From positions 1 to 44,141 of the forward strand of contig JAQWNN010000019.1 of the NCBI GenBank assembly GCA_029268555.1: a DNA stretch of 44,141 bases. Direction: 5' to 3'. Below, in pieces: positions 17,212 to 27,220 of the stretch; position 1 is the stretch's first letter, and each line of letters starts with the position of its first letter. The notes beneath the pieces are model-generated. The model searched no databases, was not told where the DNA came from, and saw only the letters and a list, made by a program, of their open reading frames with translations. A program made the translations under genes and the position numbers. The DNA is from Flavobacteriaceae bacterium. Its GTDB lineage: Bacteria; Bacteroidota; Bacteroidia; Flavobacteriales; Flavobacteriaceae.

Positions 17212-18482
17212 ACCCCTCTGATTTAATAATAGTAGTTTGCCTTATATTATCTGCCTTTTTTTCGGGGATGGAAATTGCCTTTGTTTCTTCCAATCGGATT
17301 TATCTCGAAATAGAAAAACTTCAAGAAGGTCTAACCTCAAAAGTTTTAAAAAAAATCACACAATATCCTTCACGCTTTATTGCCTCAATGTTGTTAGGTA
17401 ACAATATAACTTTAGTTGTATATGGAATCTTTATGGGAGATCGAATTCTACAACTATTTTTTTTGGAAACCCTACTTTCAGGAGAAGTAAGTCTAACCAT
17501 TGTTTTCTACCAGACTTTAATTTCAACAGGAGTTATATTATTGACGGCAGAATTTTTACCAAAAGTTTTTTTCCAACTTTACGCAAATAACTTCATCAAA
17601 ATTTTTGCTTTACCTGTTGCCATTTTCTATTATATATTTTATCCTATTACATTTCTAATAATAGAGTTGACAGATCTCATTTTAAGGCAATTTCTTAATA
17701 CAGAGACAGACCAAGTTCAATTGTCATTCTCGAAAATTGAATTGGGTAACTACATAGAAGAACAGATTGAATATACTCAGGATAAAGAAAGCTTAGACTC
17801 AGAGATTCAAATCTTCCAGAATGCCTTGGATTTTTCTGAAGTGAAGACTAGAGAAGCTATGGTTCCTCGAGCAGAGGTAATTGCAGTAGAGCAATCCACT
17901 TCATTAGAAGATATCAAAGCATTATTTATCTCTACAGGACTTTCTAAAATACCAGTTTTCAAGGGGAATATTGATAATATTTTAGGTTATGTCCACGCCT
18001 TTGAAATGATAAAAAAGCCAAAGAGTGTTAGGAATATTCTTATGCCTGTTGCATATGTTCCAGAAACTATGCTGGTCAATGATGTACTAAAACTTCTTAC
18101 TCGCCAGCATAAAAGTATTGCGGTAGTCATCGATGAATACGGTGGAACTTCTGGTATAGTGACTGTTGAAGATATTGTTGAGGAACTGTTTGGTGAAATT
18201 GAAGATGAGTATGATACCATAGAACATGTAGAAAAACAGTTAGATGAACATATTTTTGACTTTTCAGCTCGTTTAGAGGTTGATTATCTCAATCAAAAAT
18301 ACAATTTAAGCTTACCTGAAAGTGAATACTACGAAACCCTTGGGGGAATGATTGCCTATAACATTGGTGAAATTCCAGAAAAAGGCGAAGAAATTGAGCT
18401 TGGTAAATATATTTTGAAAATCAAAAAAGTTTCAGCAACAAAAATTGAACAAATTATTTTAACTAAATCAGAAATTGTGTAA
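17208..18482 (+). CDS. CNNM/CorC-family (hemolysin-like) membrane transporter
   Basis: The domain order is an N-terminal CNNM (DUF21) membrane domain with several helices (residues about 1-145, containing ILSAFFSGMEIAFVSSN), two CBS domains (about 205-330, with REAMVPRAEV and VVIDEYGGTSGIVTVEDIVEELFGEI) and a C-terminal CorC_HlyC domain (about 335-420). These proteins are linked to magnesium or cobalt efflux; the hemolysin name is historical. In gliding flavobacteria a relative, GldE, supports gliding and protein secretion, but I cannot assign this copy to GldE. The start overlaps the preceding 65-residue gene by 4 bases. Confidence 0.9.
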   Translation: MNPSDLIIVVCLILSAFFSGMEIAFVSSNRIYLEIEKLQEGLTSKVLKKITQYPSRFIASMLLGNNITLVVYGIFMGDRILQLFFLETLLSGEVSLTIVFYQTLISTGVILLTAEFLPKVFFQLYANNFIKIFALPVAIFYYIFYPITFLIIELTDLILRQFLNTETDQVQLSFSKIELGNYIEEQIEYTQDKESLDSEIQIFQNALDFSEVKTREAMVPRAEVIAVEQSTSLEDIKALFISTGLSKIPVFKGNIDNILGYVHAFEMIKKPKSVRNILMPVAYVPETMLVNDVLKLLTRQHKSIAVVIDEYGGTSGIVTVEDIVEELFGEIEDEYDTIEHVEKQLDEHIFDFSARLEVDYLNQKYNLSLPESEYYETLGGMIAYNIGEIPEKGEEIELGKYILKIKKVSATKIEQIILTKSEIV

Positions 18483-18583
18483 AAAAAGAAGTTCATTTTA
18501 AAGTGTGTATATATTTCAAGCTTAGAGACTTTCTTTATTCAAATGAAAAGTTTATTTTCGCAAACTATTAAAAAATAGCAAAC

Positions 18584-20701
18584 ATGGCCGTTTTAGGAAA
18601 AATTAGACAGCAATCCATCATCTTGATTTTGGTAATCGGGATGGCACTTTTTGCATTCGTAATCTCAGGAGTATTTGATGGTAATTCATCAAATGAAGGC
18701 CCAACAGATCCAATTGCTATTGTTAATGAAGAAGATATTGATGTATCATTATTTAGACAAATGGTAGATCAAACCAAAAGAGCTTATAATTATACTACGC
18801 TACAGTCAGTGAATCTCGTATGGAATCAAGCACTTAGGAATACAATTTTTGAGCAGGAATTTCAAAAGTTAGGGATTGACGCAGGAAAAGATCAGTTAGA
18901 GCAGATCATTTCTTCAGATGATGCAGTTGTAAATAATCCGAGCTTTCAAAATGATGCAGGGTTTTTTGATTTTGGTATTTTCACAGACTACATATCCCAA
19001 ATGCGTATACAAAATCCAGCTGCTTACGAAAATTGGAAAGCCCAAGAGAAAAGTATTATTGGAGTCGCCAAGCAACGAATTTACTTAGATCTAATAAAGT
19101 CTAGTGGAGGTATTACTGAAGCAGAAGCAAAAGCATGGTATCACTTTGAAAACGATAACATCAATTTAGAGTATGTTCAAATCCCCTTTGATATTATTCC
19201 AGATAGCCTGGTAAATGTAAAAGATTCAGAAATTAAACAATATATTAAAGAGCACAAGACTAACTATGAAAGACCAGTTAGTCGTAATTTGCATTTCGTT
19301 TCTTTTGATGAAAACCCTACAGAAGCAGACCTTGACTTAATTACCCTTCGCTTGGAGGGATTAAAAGATGATCAGATTTCATATAACGATGTTTCTAAGC
19401 TTACAGATACTATCGAAGGTTTTAAAAAAACGAAGAATATCATTGATTTTGTAGACAGGTATTCAATAATTCCTTTTGATTCTATTTACCGAGCTCGTGG
19501 ACAATTTAACAATGATTATGCCGACATCTTATTTGGACTTGAAATAGGAGAAGTTTTTGGACCCTACCGTGACGGAAAGTATTTTAAAATATCAAGACTA
19601 CTTGATAGAAAAAAGAACGCATCTTTAAGAGCAAGTCACATCTTAATCAGTTATGAAGGTGCTTCAAGAGCATCTGATGAAATAATTCGAACAAAAGAAG
19701 AAGCAAAAAGAGAAGCCAATAAAGTATTTCGTATAGCAAGAAGAGAAAAAGAAAACTTTGAAGAGCTTGCCGTTAATTATTCTGATGGGCCCACTAAGAA
19801 CCGAGGAGGTGATTTAGGGTTTTTTCAAGAAGGGCAAATGGCCCAAGAGTTTTTCAATTTTGTTGACAAGAACAGGGTTGGAAAAATTGGTCTAGTTGAA
19901 ACTGAATTTGGTTTCCATATAATCAAAGTTACAGACAAAGATGATTTAGCAATGATTGCGGATGTTGCAGATGAAGCAATTGCTTCAGATCAAACAGCTA
20001 ATGAGGTGTTTAGAAGAGCCTCAACTTTTGAAATGGAAAGCAACGATACAAATGACTTTAACTCAACCTCAAAAAAATATAATTATGAGGTTAGACCTGT
20101 CAAAAATATAAATTCACTAGAGGAAAATATGCCAGGTTTATTTAATCAGCGCCAAATTGTTCGTTGGGCATTTGAAGATGACACAAAAATAGGTGATATA
20201 AGACGTTTTTCTCTTGCTGGTGTTGGAGGCTATGCCGTTGTTCAGCTTACTGCAATTAATAACAAAGGTCTTGCAAGTATTGATGAAGTAGGTTCCCAAG
20301 TGCGGAGTCAAATTATCCAAGACAAAAAAGCAGCTTTAATAAAAAATCAATACATAGGGATAACTACTCTAGAAGCTTTAACAGAAGACAAAACTCTAAA
20401 TATTGAAATAGCTTCTGCTGTAAATCAAAAGAATCCAACCTTGGTTGGCTCCGGAAACGAACCTTATGTAGTTGGGGCTGCATTCGCTATGGACGAAGGA
20501 GACATATCGGAATTTATCGAAGGAGAACGTGGGATTTATAAATTAAAGTTACTTAAGAAAAATAAAGCAGAAAAATTAGAAGACTATGATGAGTTTACAA
20601 AAGAGTTTCTTCAAAAAGCTAGTTTTAGCTTATTAGAAAATATTTTTCTTGCATTAGAATCTAATGCTAATATAGATGACAACAGGGCGGTATATTACTA
20701 A
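18584..20701 (+). CDS. Periplasmic peptidyl-prolyl isomerase, PpiD/SurA type
   Basis: The 705-residue protein has an N-terminal membrane anchor (IILILVIGMALFAFVISGVF, residues about 12-31), a SurA_N-type chaperone region, and a parvulin domain (about 345-452) with RASHILISYEG, FEELAVNYSDGPTKNRGGDLGFF and ETEFGFHIIKV. The C-terminal part is a second helical chaperone-like segment. It probably helps fold outer-membrane proteins at the periplasmic face of the inner membrane. It lies 101 bases after the CNNM gene, so it may have its own promoter, though I found no perfect match to the consensus there. Confidence 0.93.
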   Translation: MAVLGKIRQQSIILILVIGMALFAFVISGVFDGNSSNEGPTDPIAIVNEEDIDVSLFRQMVDQTKRAYNYTTLQSVNLVWNQALRNTIFEQEFQKLGIDAGKDQLEQIISSDDAVVNNPSFQNDAGFFDFGIFTDYISQMRIQNPAAYENWKAQEKSIIGVAKQRIYLDLIKSSGGITEAEAKAWYHFENDNINLEYVQIPFDIIPDSLVNVKDSEIKQYIKEHKTNYERPVSRNLHFVSFDENPTEADLDLITLRLEGLKDDQISYNDVSKLTDTIEGFKKTKNIIDFVDRYSIIPFDSIYRARGQFNNDYADILFGLEIGEVFGPYRDGKYFKISRLLDRKKNASLRASHILISYEGASRASDEIIRTKEEAKREANKVFRIARREKENFEELAVNYSDGPTKNRGGDLGFFQEGQMAQEFFNFVDKNRVGKIGLVETEFGFHIIKVTDKDDLAMIADVADEAIASDQTANEVFRRASTFEMESNDTNDFNSTSKKYNYEVRPVKNINSLEENMPGLFNQRQIVRWAFEDDTKIGDIRRFSLAGVGGYAVVQLTAINNKGLASIDEVGSQVRSQIIQDKKAALIKNQYIGITTLEALTEDKTLNIEIASAVNQKNPTLVGSGNEPYVVGAAFAMDEGDISEFIEGERGIYKLKLLKKNKAEKLEDYDEFTKEFLQKASFSLLENIFLALESNANIDDNRAVYY

Positions 20702-20725
20702 TAATTTTATCTTTTAAAATCTTTC

Positions 20726-21622
20726 TCACAAAATCATTTTTTCAAAAGGAATGATTGTTGTAAAACCTAAATTTTTAAAATAATTAGGACTTTCTTTGTC
20801 TCCAGATACAAGAATAAAATCTCCACCCCAAGCACCTAAGCTTTTAATGACACCTTTAAAATTTGAAAAATAAATATCCTGAACCGTTCTTTGATTTAAA
20901 ATAGATGCAAGTATTCTTTCATGATTTTTCAAATATGTATTGAAATCAGTTTGTTTGTTGCAATTGAGAATTAGTTTAGTTAATTCATTAATTTTCTTGA
21001 TTATTGCGGGTCCAATTTTATTCAAATCAAATAAGGCAACAGCTTTTTGACTGTCTTTTTTTTTGTTAAGGTGAACAAAAAAAAGATTTTCAATAAAAGG
21101 ATAATTCAACTCAACAAATTCTATGTTTGGAGTATAATTATTTCTGATATAAGTTAGGGGTCTATTTGCTTGAGCACATGCAATATCGTAGCCACTTCCT
21201 CCAAAGCTTTTTTCCAAAAGACGGTAAGGGTTAATATTTGCCCATGACGCTATATTTGATATTAAAGTAGAAGAACTTCCTAGCCCCCATGACCGATCAA
21301 ATTCCAAAAACGTATCTACTTGACCTCCTTGAGATAAAAAGCTTAAATTTAACTCTTTTGTTGCCCTTAGAATTTTAAGTAAACTCTTCCATATCCCTAA
21401 ATCTGATGTTGAGATAAGCTTAAGTGAGTCTACTTTGAATTTAACTTCAAACCAAACTATGTTATTTACATTATAGCTTTTCCAGATAAGAATATCCTCA
21501 TCTGTTTGTCTGTAGTTTAAAGTTTGTCCCATTTTACATGGTATCGCTAAAGCATTCGCTCCTTTAAGAATGGTATATTCTCCAGTTAAAAGTAATTTCC
21601 CATGGCTGTAAAACGAAATCAT
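20726..21622 (-). CDS. GYDIA-family GHMP kinase
   Basis: The hallmark GSGYDIACAQANRPLTYI (about residue 143) names this Bacteroidota family. The N-terminus has the GHMP opening SHGKLLLTGEYTILKGANAL, and WGLGSSSTLISNIASW is the ATP-binding glycine/serine loop. The C-terminus carries the SLGAWGGDFILVSG motif. The family lies within the galactokinase, homoserine, mevalonate and phosphomevalonate kinase superfamily. Being 1 base downstream of HMG-CoA reductase strongly suggests a mevalonate-pathway kinase, but which step it performs has to be tested. Confidence 0.88.
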   Translation of the reverse strand: MISFYSHGKLLLTGEYTILKGANALAIPCKMGQTLNYRQTDEDILIWKSYNVNNIVWFEVKFKVDSLKLISTSDLGIWKSLLKILRATKELNLSFLSQGGQVDTFLEFDRSWGLGSSSTLISNIASWANINPYRLLEKSFGGSGYDIACAQANRPLTYIRNNYTPNIEFVELNYPFIENLFFVHLNKKKDSQKAVALFDLNKIGPAIIKKINELTKLILNCNKQTDFNTYLKNHERILASILNQRTVQDIYFSNFKGVIKSLGAWGGDFILVSGDKESPNYFKNLGFTTIIPFEKMIL

Positions 21623-21623
21623 T

Positions 21624-22938
21624 TTAAAAACTATTTTTTTTTAAAAACTGACCTACTGCTTTTACGCTAACGATATTTTTTTTAAAATGAATTATTGCTG
21701 CTTCTTTTTGATTTTTAGATGCACCCATCTGATTGAGTATATTCAATAGGTGCATTTTCATATGTCCTTTTTGTATTCCTGAGGTAACTAAAGATCTAAG
21801 TGCTGCAAAATTTTGAGCCAAACCAGCTACTGCTATTATTTTCATAAGTGTTTTTGCATCTGGATTTCCTAATAATTCCAAATTCCACTTAACCATGGGA
21901 TGTAATCTAGTTAAGCCACCTACAGTACCCAAAGCTAAAGGAATCAGGAGTTCCATATGAAATATATCATCTTTTATAAAGGCATTACTCAATGAAGTAT
22001 ATTTGCCTTCTTTTGAAGCATAGGAATGAACTCCTGCTTCTATAGCTCTAAAATCATTTCCTGTTGCCAGTGCAACTGCATCTACACCGTTCATAATACC
22101 TTTATTATGAGTTACAGCACGGTAGGGTTCTTTTTTTGCAATTTCAATAGCCTGAATAATTTTTTTTGCAAAGACATTACCAGCCCATCCTTTTTCTGGA
22201 ATAAAATCAGAAACGGGACAATGAACAGCTGCACGGACAAGACATTCTGGGGCATAATTTGAAAGTATACTCATAATTATCTCTATCTCTCCTCCTCTTA
22301 GGTATTCACTATCCTTTTGAACAAGTTTTTCCAATTTGGATGCAATACTTTCAAGACAAGAATTGATAAAATTTGCACCCATTGCGTCTGCCGTTTTAAA
22401 TTGGATGTGTAACTGAAAATAATCAGGGATAAGCTCACTCTTATCTATTAATTCTATATTTTGAATACCTCCTCCACGGCGAACCATATTTTTTGAAAAT
22501 TCCTTTGTAGCTTTTAAAAGATTGGATTTATTTTTCTCAAAAAAAAGTTTGGATTAGTTTTGGATTACCGTAGAATAAAAAATGTACTTGCCCTACTTTT
22601 AGGGTATCTAATACCTTAGCATTAAAACCTCCACGATTTAGCCAAAATTTAGCCGCATTACTAGCTGCGGCTACTACAGAACTTTCTTCTATCACCATAG
22701 GTATTGTATAAAGCTTACCATTAATTAAAAAATTAGGAGCTACACCCAAGGGCATATAGAAGTTAGTTAGAGTATTCTCAATAAATTCATCGTGTTTTTT
22801 TTGTAAGTCAGAATCGGTATTCCAATAGCATGATAATGTGGATTCGGCATTTTCAGGATTATTAAAGTGAGTATGGGTAATCCAGTTAATCTTTTGAGCT
22901 TTGGTCAACTTGGAAAACCCCTTAATCCGTTTGTCCAT
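21624..22938 (-). pseudogene. Class II HMG-CoA reductase, split by a frameshift at an 8-T run
   Basis: The N-terminal part (22938-22537) has ENTLTNF, PLGVAPNFLINGK and EESSVVAAASNAAKFW. It ends in TGA right after a run of eight T on the minus strand (22539-22546). Reading seven T instead restores the frame directly into EKNKSNLLKATKEF and then MVRRGGGIQN, DAMGANFINS, HNKGIMNGVDAVALATGNDFR and LGTVGGLTRLHP. The repaired protein is 437 residues, the normal size for class II enzymes. The catalytic Glu, Lys and Asp motifs are all present. The enzyme interconverts HMG-CoA and mevalonate. The downstream fragment (from about 22487) lacks the substrate-binding N-terminus. A homopolymer sequencing error or transcriptional slippage would leave the gene functional. 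Confidence 0.88.
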
Positions 22939-23074
22939 TCTTTTTTTTATAAATATACTGATTTTGAATCCCCATAAAAACCATGAATACTTTCATTTTT
23001 TATAAATTGCCACTAAATTATAGTTTAAACAATAAAAACTGTCTAAACACAACTTAATAGAACAAAAGCCTTCC

Positions 23075-25255
23075 ATGTTATTTAATGTAAAAAAGCAAGT
23101 TTTTAATTTTACCCTATTACTAATAATAATTAGTTCAGCACTATACTCTCAAAAAACTTTATCCCTAGACAGTTTATGGTCAGGTAAATATGATGCGGAT
23201 CGATTAGAGTCTATCCGATCTATGAAAGATGGGGAGTCTTATACCATTTTAAAAAAATTAAAAGAGGCTAATACTACTCAAATTATTCAATATTATTACC
23301 AAAACCCAAAGCAATGGAATGTTATAGTTGACTCAGATGACTATATTGATATAGAAAGCTTTTCTGACTATACTTTTTCTAAAAACGAAAAAAAAATACT
23401 TTTAGAATCTAATGTAATTCCTGTTTATAGAAGATCGAAAGTGGCTGATTATTGGGTTTTTGATTTAACTACAAAAGAACTCCAAAAAGTAAGCGATAAT
23501 AAAATTCAGGAACCATTACTTTCTCCTGATGCCTCTAAAGTCGCTTATGTTTTTCAAAGAAATATTTTTGTAAAAGATTTGAAAAGTAGACAAATAAAAC
23601 AACTTACCTTCGACGGGAATTACCAAATTATTAATGGAATAACTGACTGGGTTTACGAGGAAGAATTTGGTTTTGTAAGAGCCTTCGATTGGAGCCCTGA
23701 CTCAAAACAACTTGTCTATATGAGATTTGATGAATCAAAGGTCCCCATTTTTTCTATGGATATTTATGGTTCAGAAGTGTATCAGTTTCCTTATATGTTT
23801 AGGTACCCTAAAGCTGGAGAAGACAATTCCAAGATTGATTTATATATTGTTGATACGGCTACTAACAACAGAAAAAAAATTTTTCTTGAAGATGAGAATC
23901 CCTATTATATTCCTCGTATCAAATTTGATGGAGGACAAAATTCATTGATTGTTCAAACGTTAAATAGACACCAAAATCACTTAAAACTTTTGCGATGGAA
24001 CACAATAAATGAATCAACACAATTGCTTTTAGAGGAAAAAGATGATACTTATATAAGTATTCATGATAATCTGAAGTTTTTAAATGATAATAGTTTCTTG
24101 TGGACCAGTGAACGCGATGGATTTAATCATGTTTATCATTATGATCAAAATGGAAAACTAATCCAACAAATCACCAAAGGGGAATGGGAAGTAACTTCTT
24201 TGTATTCTTTTAATCACAAAGCAAAAGAAATATACTATCAATCGGTAGAAGGAGGAAGCACAGAACGCTTTATTTATTCGATAAAATTAAACGGAAAAGG
24301 AAAACGACTTATCCAAGGAAATAAGGGAACAAACGGTGCTTCATTTAGCGCAAATGGGAATTATTATATTCATTCCTTTTCAGATGAAAGGATCCCTCCA
24401 AAATATTTCCTCTACAAGACTAAAAAAAACAAGCTACTTAGCTCTGTTTTAGATAATGAGAAGCTCAAAAATAAAATTGAAGATTTTCAATTTTCGGATC
24501 GTGAGTTTTCTACAGTTAATATCAATGAAGAGGAACTCAATATGTGGATGATAAAACCAATAGACTTTGATCCTTCAAAAAAATATCCTTTATTACTATT
24601 TCAATATTCTGGCCCTGGTTCTCAAGAGGTTGCAAACCGATGGGGCGACGAGGAATTACTATGGCACAAATACTTGGCCAATCAGGGCTATATCATCGCA
24701 TGTATAGACGGTCGAGGAACTGGCTTTAAGGGTGCTGCATTTAAAAAATCTACTTATCTAAATTTAGTTAAATATGAAACCTTAGATCAGATTGCTGTAG
24801 CAAAATACCTTGGGGAACTACACTACATAGATAAGAGTAGAATTGGAATATGGGGATGGAGTTTTGGAGGCCATATGGCAACTAATTGTCTACTTAAAGG
24901 GAATGATACTTTTTCTATGGCAATTGCAGTTGCACCAGTTACCAATTGGCGTTTTTATGATACAATATATACGGAACGTTTTATGCGTACACCTCAAGAA
25001 AATCCTGAAGGATACGATATGAATTCACCCTTAAATTATGCAGATCAACTTAATGGAAAATTTTTGATCATTCATGGTTCGGCAGATGATAATGTACATG
25101 TTCAAATCACCATGCGTATGGTAGAGGCTCTTATTCAGGCAAATAAACAGTTCGAATGGATGATTTATCCAGATAAAAATCATGGGATTTTTGGAGGAAA
25201 TACACGAAAACACCTCTTCACTAAGATGACAGAGTTCATACATAAAAATCTTTAG
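23075..25255 (+). CDS. Dipeptidyl peptidase IV (S9B family)
   Basis: The 726-residue secreted protease has a signal peptide (to ALYSQ), a DPP IV-type eight-bladed propeller (about 90-460, including NGITDWVYEEEFGFVRAF with the paired Glu that bind the substrate N-terminus) and an alpha/beta-hydrolase domain. The catalytic triad is Ser596 in GWSFGGH, Asp671 in GSADDNVH and His703 in KNHGIFGG. It removes X-Pro or X-Ala dipeptides from peptide N-termini in the periplasm. The POT transporter gene follows after 9 bases, so the products can be imported directly. Confidence 0.94.
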   Translation: MLFNVKKQVFNFTLLLIIISSALYSQKTLSLDSLWSGKYDADRLESIRSMKDGESYTILKKLKEANTTQIIQYYYQNPKQWNVIVDSDDYIDIESFSDYTFSKNEKKILLESNVIPVYRRSKVADYWVFDLTTKELQKVSDNKIQEPLLSPDASKVAYVFQRNIFVKDLKSRQIKQLTFDGNYQIINGITDWVYEEEFGFVRAFDWSPDSKQLVYMRFDESKVPIFSMDIYGSEVYQFPYMFRYPKAGEDNSKIDLYIVDTATNNRKKIFLEDENPYYIPRIKFDGGQNSLIVQTLNRHQNHLKLLRWNTINESTQLLLEEKDDTYISIHDNLKFLNDNSFLWTSERDGFNHVYHYDQNGKLIQQITKGEWEVTSLYSFNHKAKEIYYQSVEGGSTERFIYSIKLNGKGKRLIQGNKGTNGASFSANGNYYIHSFSDERIPPKYFLYKTKKNKLLSSVLDNEKLKNKIEDFQFSDREFSTVNINEEELNMWMIKPIDFDPSKKYPLLLFQYSGPGSQEVANRWGDEELLWHKYLANQGYIIACIDGRGTGFKGAAFKKSTYLNLVKYETLDQIAVAKYLGELHYIDKSRIGIWGWSFGGHMATNCLLKGNDTFSMAIAVAPVTNWRFYDTIYTERFMRTPQENPEGYDMNSPLNYADQLNGKFLIIHGSADDNVHVQITMRMVEALIQANKQFEWMIYPDKNHGIFGGNTRKHLFTKMTEFIHKNL

Positions 25256-25264
25256 AATTAATTT

Positions 25265-26608
25265 ATGACATCAAAGAATTCAATAATAGAAACCAAAACG
25301 ATTTTTGGTCATCCCGCAGGGCTTTATGTATTATTTTTTACTGAATTGTGGGAGCGTTTTTCATATTATGGAATGCGTGCCTTATTCACCCTTTTTTTAG
25401 TAGCTAAAACTCAAGGAGATAACCCAGGTTTTGGTTGGACGAATTCTGAAGCAATTGCACTTTATGGATGGTATACTATGCTTGTCTATTTAGCATCAGT
25501 ACCTGGAGGATGGATAGCAGATAATTTACTTGGACAAAAGAAAACTGTCCTACTTGGCGGTTCTTTGCTTTGTGTTGGTCATACTGTACTGGCATTTGAC
25601 ACCGAATTTAGTTTTTACCTGGGTTGCTTTTTTGTTATCCTAGGAGTAGGATGTTTAAAGCCCAATATTTCCTCCATGGTGGGAGGTTTATATCCTGCAG
25701 GTGACGAAAGGAGAGATTTAGGATTTTATATTTTTTATATGGGAATTAATATCGGTGGATTTACAGCTCCTTTACTTTGTGGTTGGGTTGGAGAAACATA
25801 CAACTGGCATTATGGATTTGGTCTTGCTGCAATTGGAATGTTAATAGGTCAAATAACCTATATGTATGGTCAAAAATATTTAGTTGGAGTTGGAGATTTT
25901 ATAGGTAAAGAATCTCACCCAGAAAATGAATTTCGTAAAAGAAAATTAACAGATATTGAAAAGGATCGGGTAAAAGTCTTATTAGTTTCATTCCTACTCA
26001 TCATTTTTTTTTGGGGAGCATTTGAACAAGCAGGAGGTTTAATGAACCTTTATGCTAAACAGAAAACGGACCGAATGCTGATGGGTATCGAAATCCCAGC
26101 ATCCTGGTTCCAATCCTTAAACTCATTCTTTATCATTACACTTGCGTTGGGTGTAGGAACTTTTTGGATGCGAATGAAATTGAAAGGAAAAGAGGCTTCT
26201 TCGCTTTATAAAATTGCAATTGGAATAATAATTATGGGCTGGGGTTTTTTATTTATGCGTTTCGCAGCAATGGAATACGAAGTCCTCGGTAAATCAGCAA
26301 TGTACTGGCTTGTTTTAGCATACTTATTTCATACCATTGGAGAATTATGCGCTTCACCTGTCTCCCTTTCTTTTATAACTAAACTTGCACCGGTTAAATA
26401 TGCAGCTTCAATCATGGGTCTATATTGGGCTGCGACAGGGCTAGGAAATAAGCTAGCAGCTAGCATTGGGGGTTTCGCAGAAACAGCTGGGGAAAAACAA
26501 ATTTTTACAGGTATATTTATTTTTTGTGTAATTACTGGAATCTTAGTATTGCTCTTACTTAAACCTTTAAAGCGTTTAACGCATCGTGCAGAGGATCTTG
26601 TACAATAA
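25265..26608 (+). CDS. Proton-dependent oligopeptide transporter (POT family)
   Basis: The N-terminus has the POT signature FTELWERFSYYGMRALF (an ExxERFxYYG motif used for proton coupling) and GGWIADNLLGQKK, the major-facilitator loop. The second family signature FYIFYMGINIGGFTAPLLCG is near residue 155. About 12 to 14 membrane helices are visible. The protein takes up di- and tripeptides with protons across the inner membrane. At 447 residues it is somewhat short for POT proteins but has an intact C-terminal helix. Its position 9 bases after DPP IV supports a peptide-scavenging pair. Confidence 0.94.
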   Translation: MTSKNSIIETKTIFGHPAGLYVLFFTELWERFSYYGMRALFTLFLVAKTQGDNPGFGWTNSEAIALYGWYTMLVYLASVPGGWIADNLLGQKKTVLLGGSLLCVGHTVLAFDTEFSFYLGCFFVILGVGCLKPNISSMVGGLYPAGDERRDLGFYIFYMGINIGGFTAPLLCGWVGETYNWHYGFGLAAIGMLIGQITYMYGQKYLVGVGDFIGKESHPENEFRKRKLTDIEKDRVKVLLVSFLLIIFFWGAFEQAGGLMNLYAKQKTDRMLMGIEIPASWFQSLNSFFIITLALGVGTFWMRMKLKGKEASSLYKIAIGIIIMGWGFLFMRFAAMEYEVLGKSAMYWLVLAYLFHTIGELCASPVSLSFITKLAPVKYAASIMGLYWAATGLGNKLAASIGGFAETAGEKQIFTGIFIFCVITGILVLLLLKPLKRLTHRAEDLVQ

Positions 26609-26654
26609 AAATAAAATGTAATTTTATATTAATTTTTACCCATAATATCCTTTT

Positions 26655-27200
26655 ATGAAAAATCTATTTTTAATTATTATTCTGCAACTCTTTGGTTTCA
26701 ATCAACTTTGCGCACAAAATATTGAATGGATGAGTCTAGCTCAGGCTATGGAAGCCCAAAAAAACGAGCCTAAAAAAATCTTTATGGATGTTTACACTGT
26801 TTGGTGTGGACCTTGTAAGTTATTGGATAAAAATACTTTTCAAAATCCAGATGTATCGCGCTACATAAGAGAACATTATTATGCTGTAAAGTTCAATGCA
26901 GAAGGACAGGAAGAAATTAATTTTTTTGATAAAATCTACACCAATCCTAATTTTGACCCCAATCGTAAAGGAAGAAATACCACACATCAATTCACTCAAT
27001 TTTTAGGGGTTAAAGGATATCCAACCATGGTTTTTTTTAGTGAAAATGGAGATCCCATTATGCCTCTTGTTGGTTATCATAAGCCCCAGCAATTAGAGCT
27101 TTTTTTGAAGATGATCAAGCAAGGGGATTATCAAGTATTTTCAAAGCCCGAAGATTTCGACAACTACAGAAAGACTTTTAGACCAAAATTTAGAGGTTAA
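26655..27200 (+). CDS. Secreted thioredoxin-fold protein
   Basis: A signal peptide (MKNLFLIIILQLFGF, cleavage after LCAQ) precedes a thioredoxin domain with the active site VWCGPCK (about residues 50-56) and the cis-proline segment GYPTMVFF (about 122). An insert (DKIYTNPNFDPNRKG) sits between them. This form resembles the thioredoxin_7/DUF255-like proteins that Bacteroidota export to the periplasm, where they may reduce or isomerise disulfides. The gene is convergent with lpxB. Confidence 0.88.
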   Translation: MKNLFLIIILQLFGFNQLCAQNIEWMSLAQAMEAQKNEPKKIFMDVYTVWCGPCKLLDKNTFQNPDVSRYIREHYYAVKFNAEGQEEINFFDKIYTNPNFDPNRKGRNTTHQFTQFLGVKGYPTMVFFSENGDPIMPLVGYHKPQQLELFLKMIKQGDYQVFSKPEDFDNYRKTFRPKFRG

Positions 27201-27217
27201 TTCTTTAAAGCCTCTTT
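27192..27217 (+). terminator. Possible weak terminator after the thioredoxin-fold gene
   Basis: AGAGG (27192-27196) and CCTCT (27211-27215) pair, with an inner TTAA/TTAA pairing, and three T follow. The stem is interrupted and the T run is short. It lies between two convergent genes. Confidence 0.3.
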
Positions 27218-27220
27218 CCC

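Noticed and set aside
26611-26637. A/T-only hairpin (ATAAAAT, ATTTTAT) after the POT transporter gene
   Set aside because: A 7-bp stem with no G/C and a 3-base loop is expected by chance in this AT-rich DNA, so I do not call it a terminator.
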